A stretch of DNA of 13,838 bases from positions 1-13,838 of the forward strand of contig JAFAWI010000280.1 in NCBI GenBank assembly GCA_019241915.1. Reading direction: 5' to 3'. The notes beneath the pieces are model-generated. The model saw only the letters and a program-made list of their open reading frames with translations. It made no database searches and was not told where the DNA came from. Positions 13,634 through 13,838 of the stretch are shown one piece after another. The DNA is from Alphaproteobacteria bacterium. Its GTDB lineage: Bacteria > Pseudomonadota > Alphaproteobacteria > ATCC43930 > CGMCC-115725. Positions within the stretch are counted from its first letter, which is position 1; each line of letters opens with the position of its first letter. The position numbers were made by a program, and so were the translations under genes.

Positions 13634-13838
13634 CGCGGAATGCCGTCGTCATCGTAAAGGAAGTCCTGGCTGCGTGCGGCGCACGGACCCGGCGTTGCTT
13701 TTGCCGATGCGGAAGCACGCAACTCCTCAAGCACCGCCCGGCGCGCCGTTCGGTCGATTGCTTTTTTTACGGGAACGAGCTGCACGACAGGGTGGCCGTG
13801 CCGGGTCAGGACAATCTCGTCGCCGGCTTCGGCGCGGC
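13630..13838 (-). CDS. vapB: Phd/YefM-type antitoxin, C-terminal part (partial at window end)
   Basis: Reading the minus strand in from the window edge gives 69 residues ending FLYDDDGIPR and TGA. The segment AGDEIVLTRHGHPVVQLVPV is the typical Phd/YefM-fold core (DNA-binding and dimer half). The following Arg/Ala-rich helix and acidic DDDG tail would wrap the toxin. The N-terminal residues lie outside the window. The antitoxin would neutralise VapC and repress its own promoter, which must be beyond base 13838. The stop overlaps the vapC GTG by a four-base GTGA. The name vapB follows the toxin partner; by fold it is Phd-like rather than AbrB-like. Confidence 0.82.
   Translation of the reverse strand, partial: RAEAGDEIVLTRHGHPVVQLVPVKKAIDRTARRAVLEELRASASAKATPGPCAARSQDFLYDDDGIPR

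Overview
The window is a gene-dense, high-GC stretch of bacterial chromosome with 15 complete protein genes and two that run off the ends. Codon use is strongly biased to G/C at the third position, so nearly every gene casts long open shadows on the other strand. The gene content (glmU-glmS with a divergent HAD phosphatase, CaiB-type CoA transferase, crotonase, a haloacetate-dehalogenase homologue close to Rhodopseudomonas RPA1163, small secreted EF-hand protein) suggests an alphaproteobacterium of the Rhizobiales/Rhodospirillales type. Genus cannot be read from this sequence.

Layout. (1) 1-2203: glmS start (partial) and glmU on the minus strand, making UDP-GlcNAc for the cell wall, with a divergent gph-type phosphatase. 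(2) 2204-3919: two minus-strand genes, a secreted Asn/Gln/Met-rich peptidoglycan-binding protein and a metallo-beta-lactamase-fold hydrolase; a strong terminator hairpin separates them. (3) 4036-5810, plus strand: a small exported EF-hand protein, a VOC/glyoxalase-fold protein, a REP-like intergenic repeat, and a probable haloacetate (fluoroacetate) dehalogenase. (4) 6038-7572, minus strand: an enoyl-CoA hydratase-family protein behind an unrecognised exported six-cysteine protein. (5) 7730-9675, plus strand: a family III CoA transferase followed 8 bases later by a COG3910-type ABC-like ATPase. (6) 9719-13230: an Fe(II)/2-oxoglutarate dioxygenase of the amino-acid-hydroxylase type on the minus strand, divergent from a tight plus-strand operon of lipocalin-like protein, aldo/keto reductase and class III aminotransferase. 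(7) 13250-13838: a VapC PIN toxin and Phd/YefM-type antitoxin (partial) on the minus strand.

Most of the window is ordinary metabolic chromosome. I saw no CRISPR array, transposase, phage gene, tRNA or rRNA. The best candidate for something not yet described is the dioxygenase / lipocalin-like / aldo-keto reductase / aminotransferase group: its enzyme classes could together oxidise and transaminate an amino acid or amino alcohol, but substrate and pathway are inference only. The dehalogenase is the best individual functional prediction, because every catalytic and halide-pocket residue I can recall from the fluoroacetate dehalogenase family is present in order.
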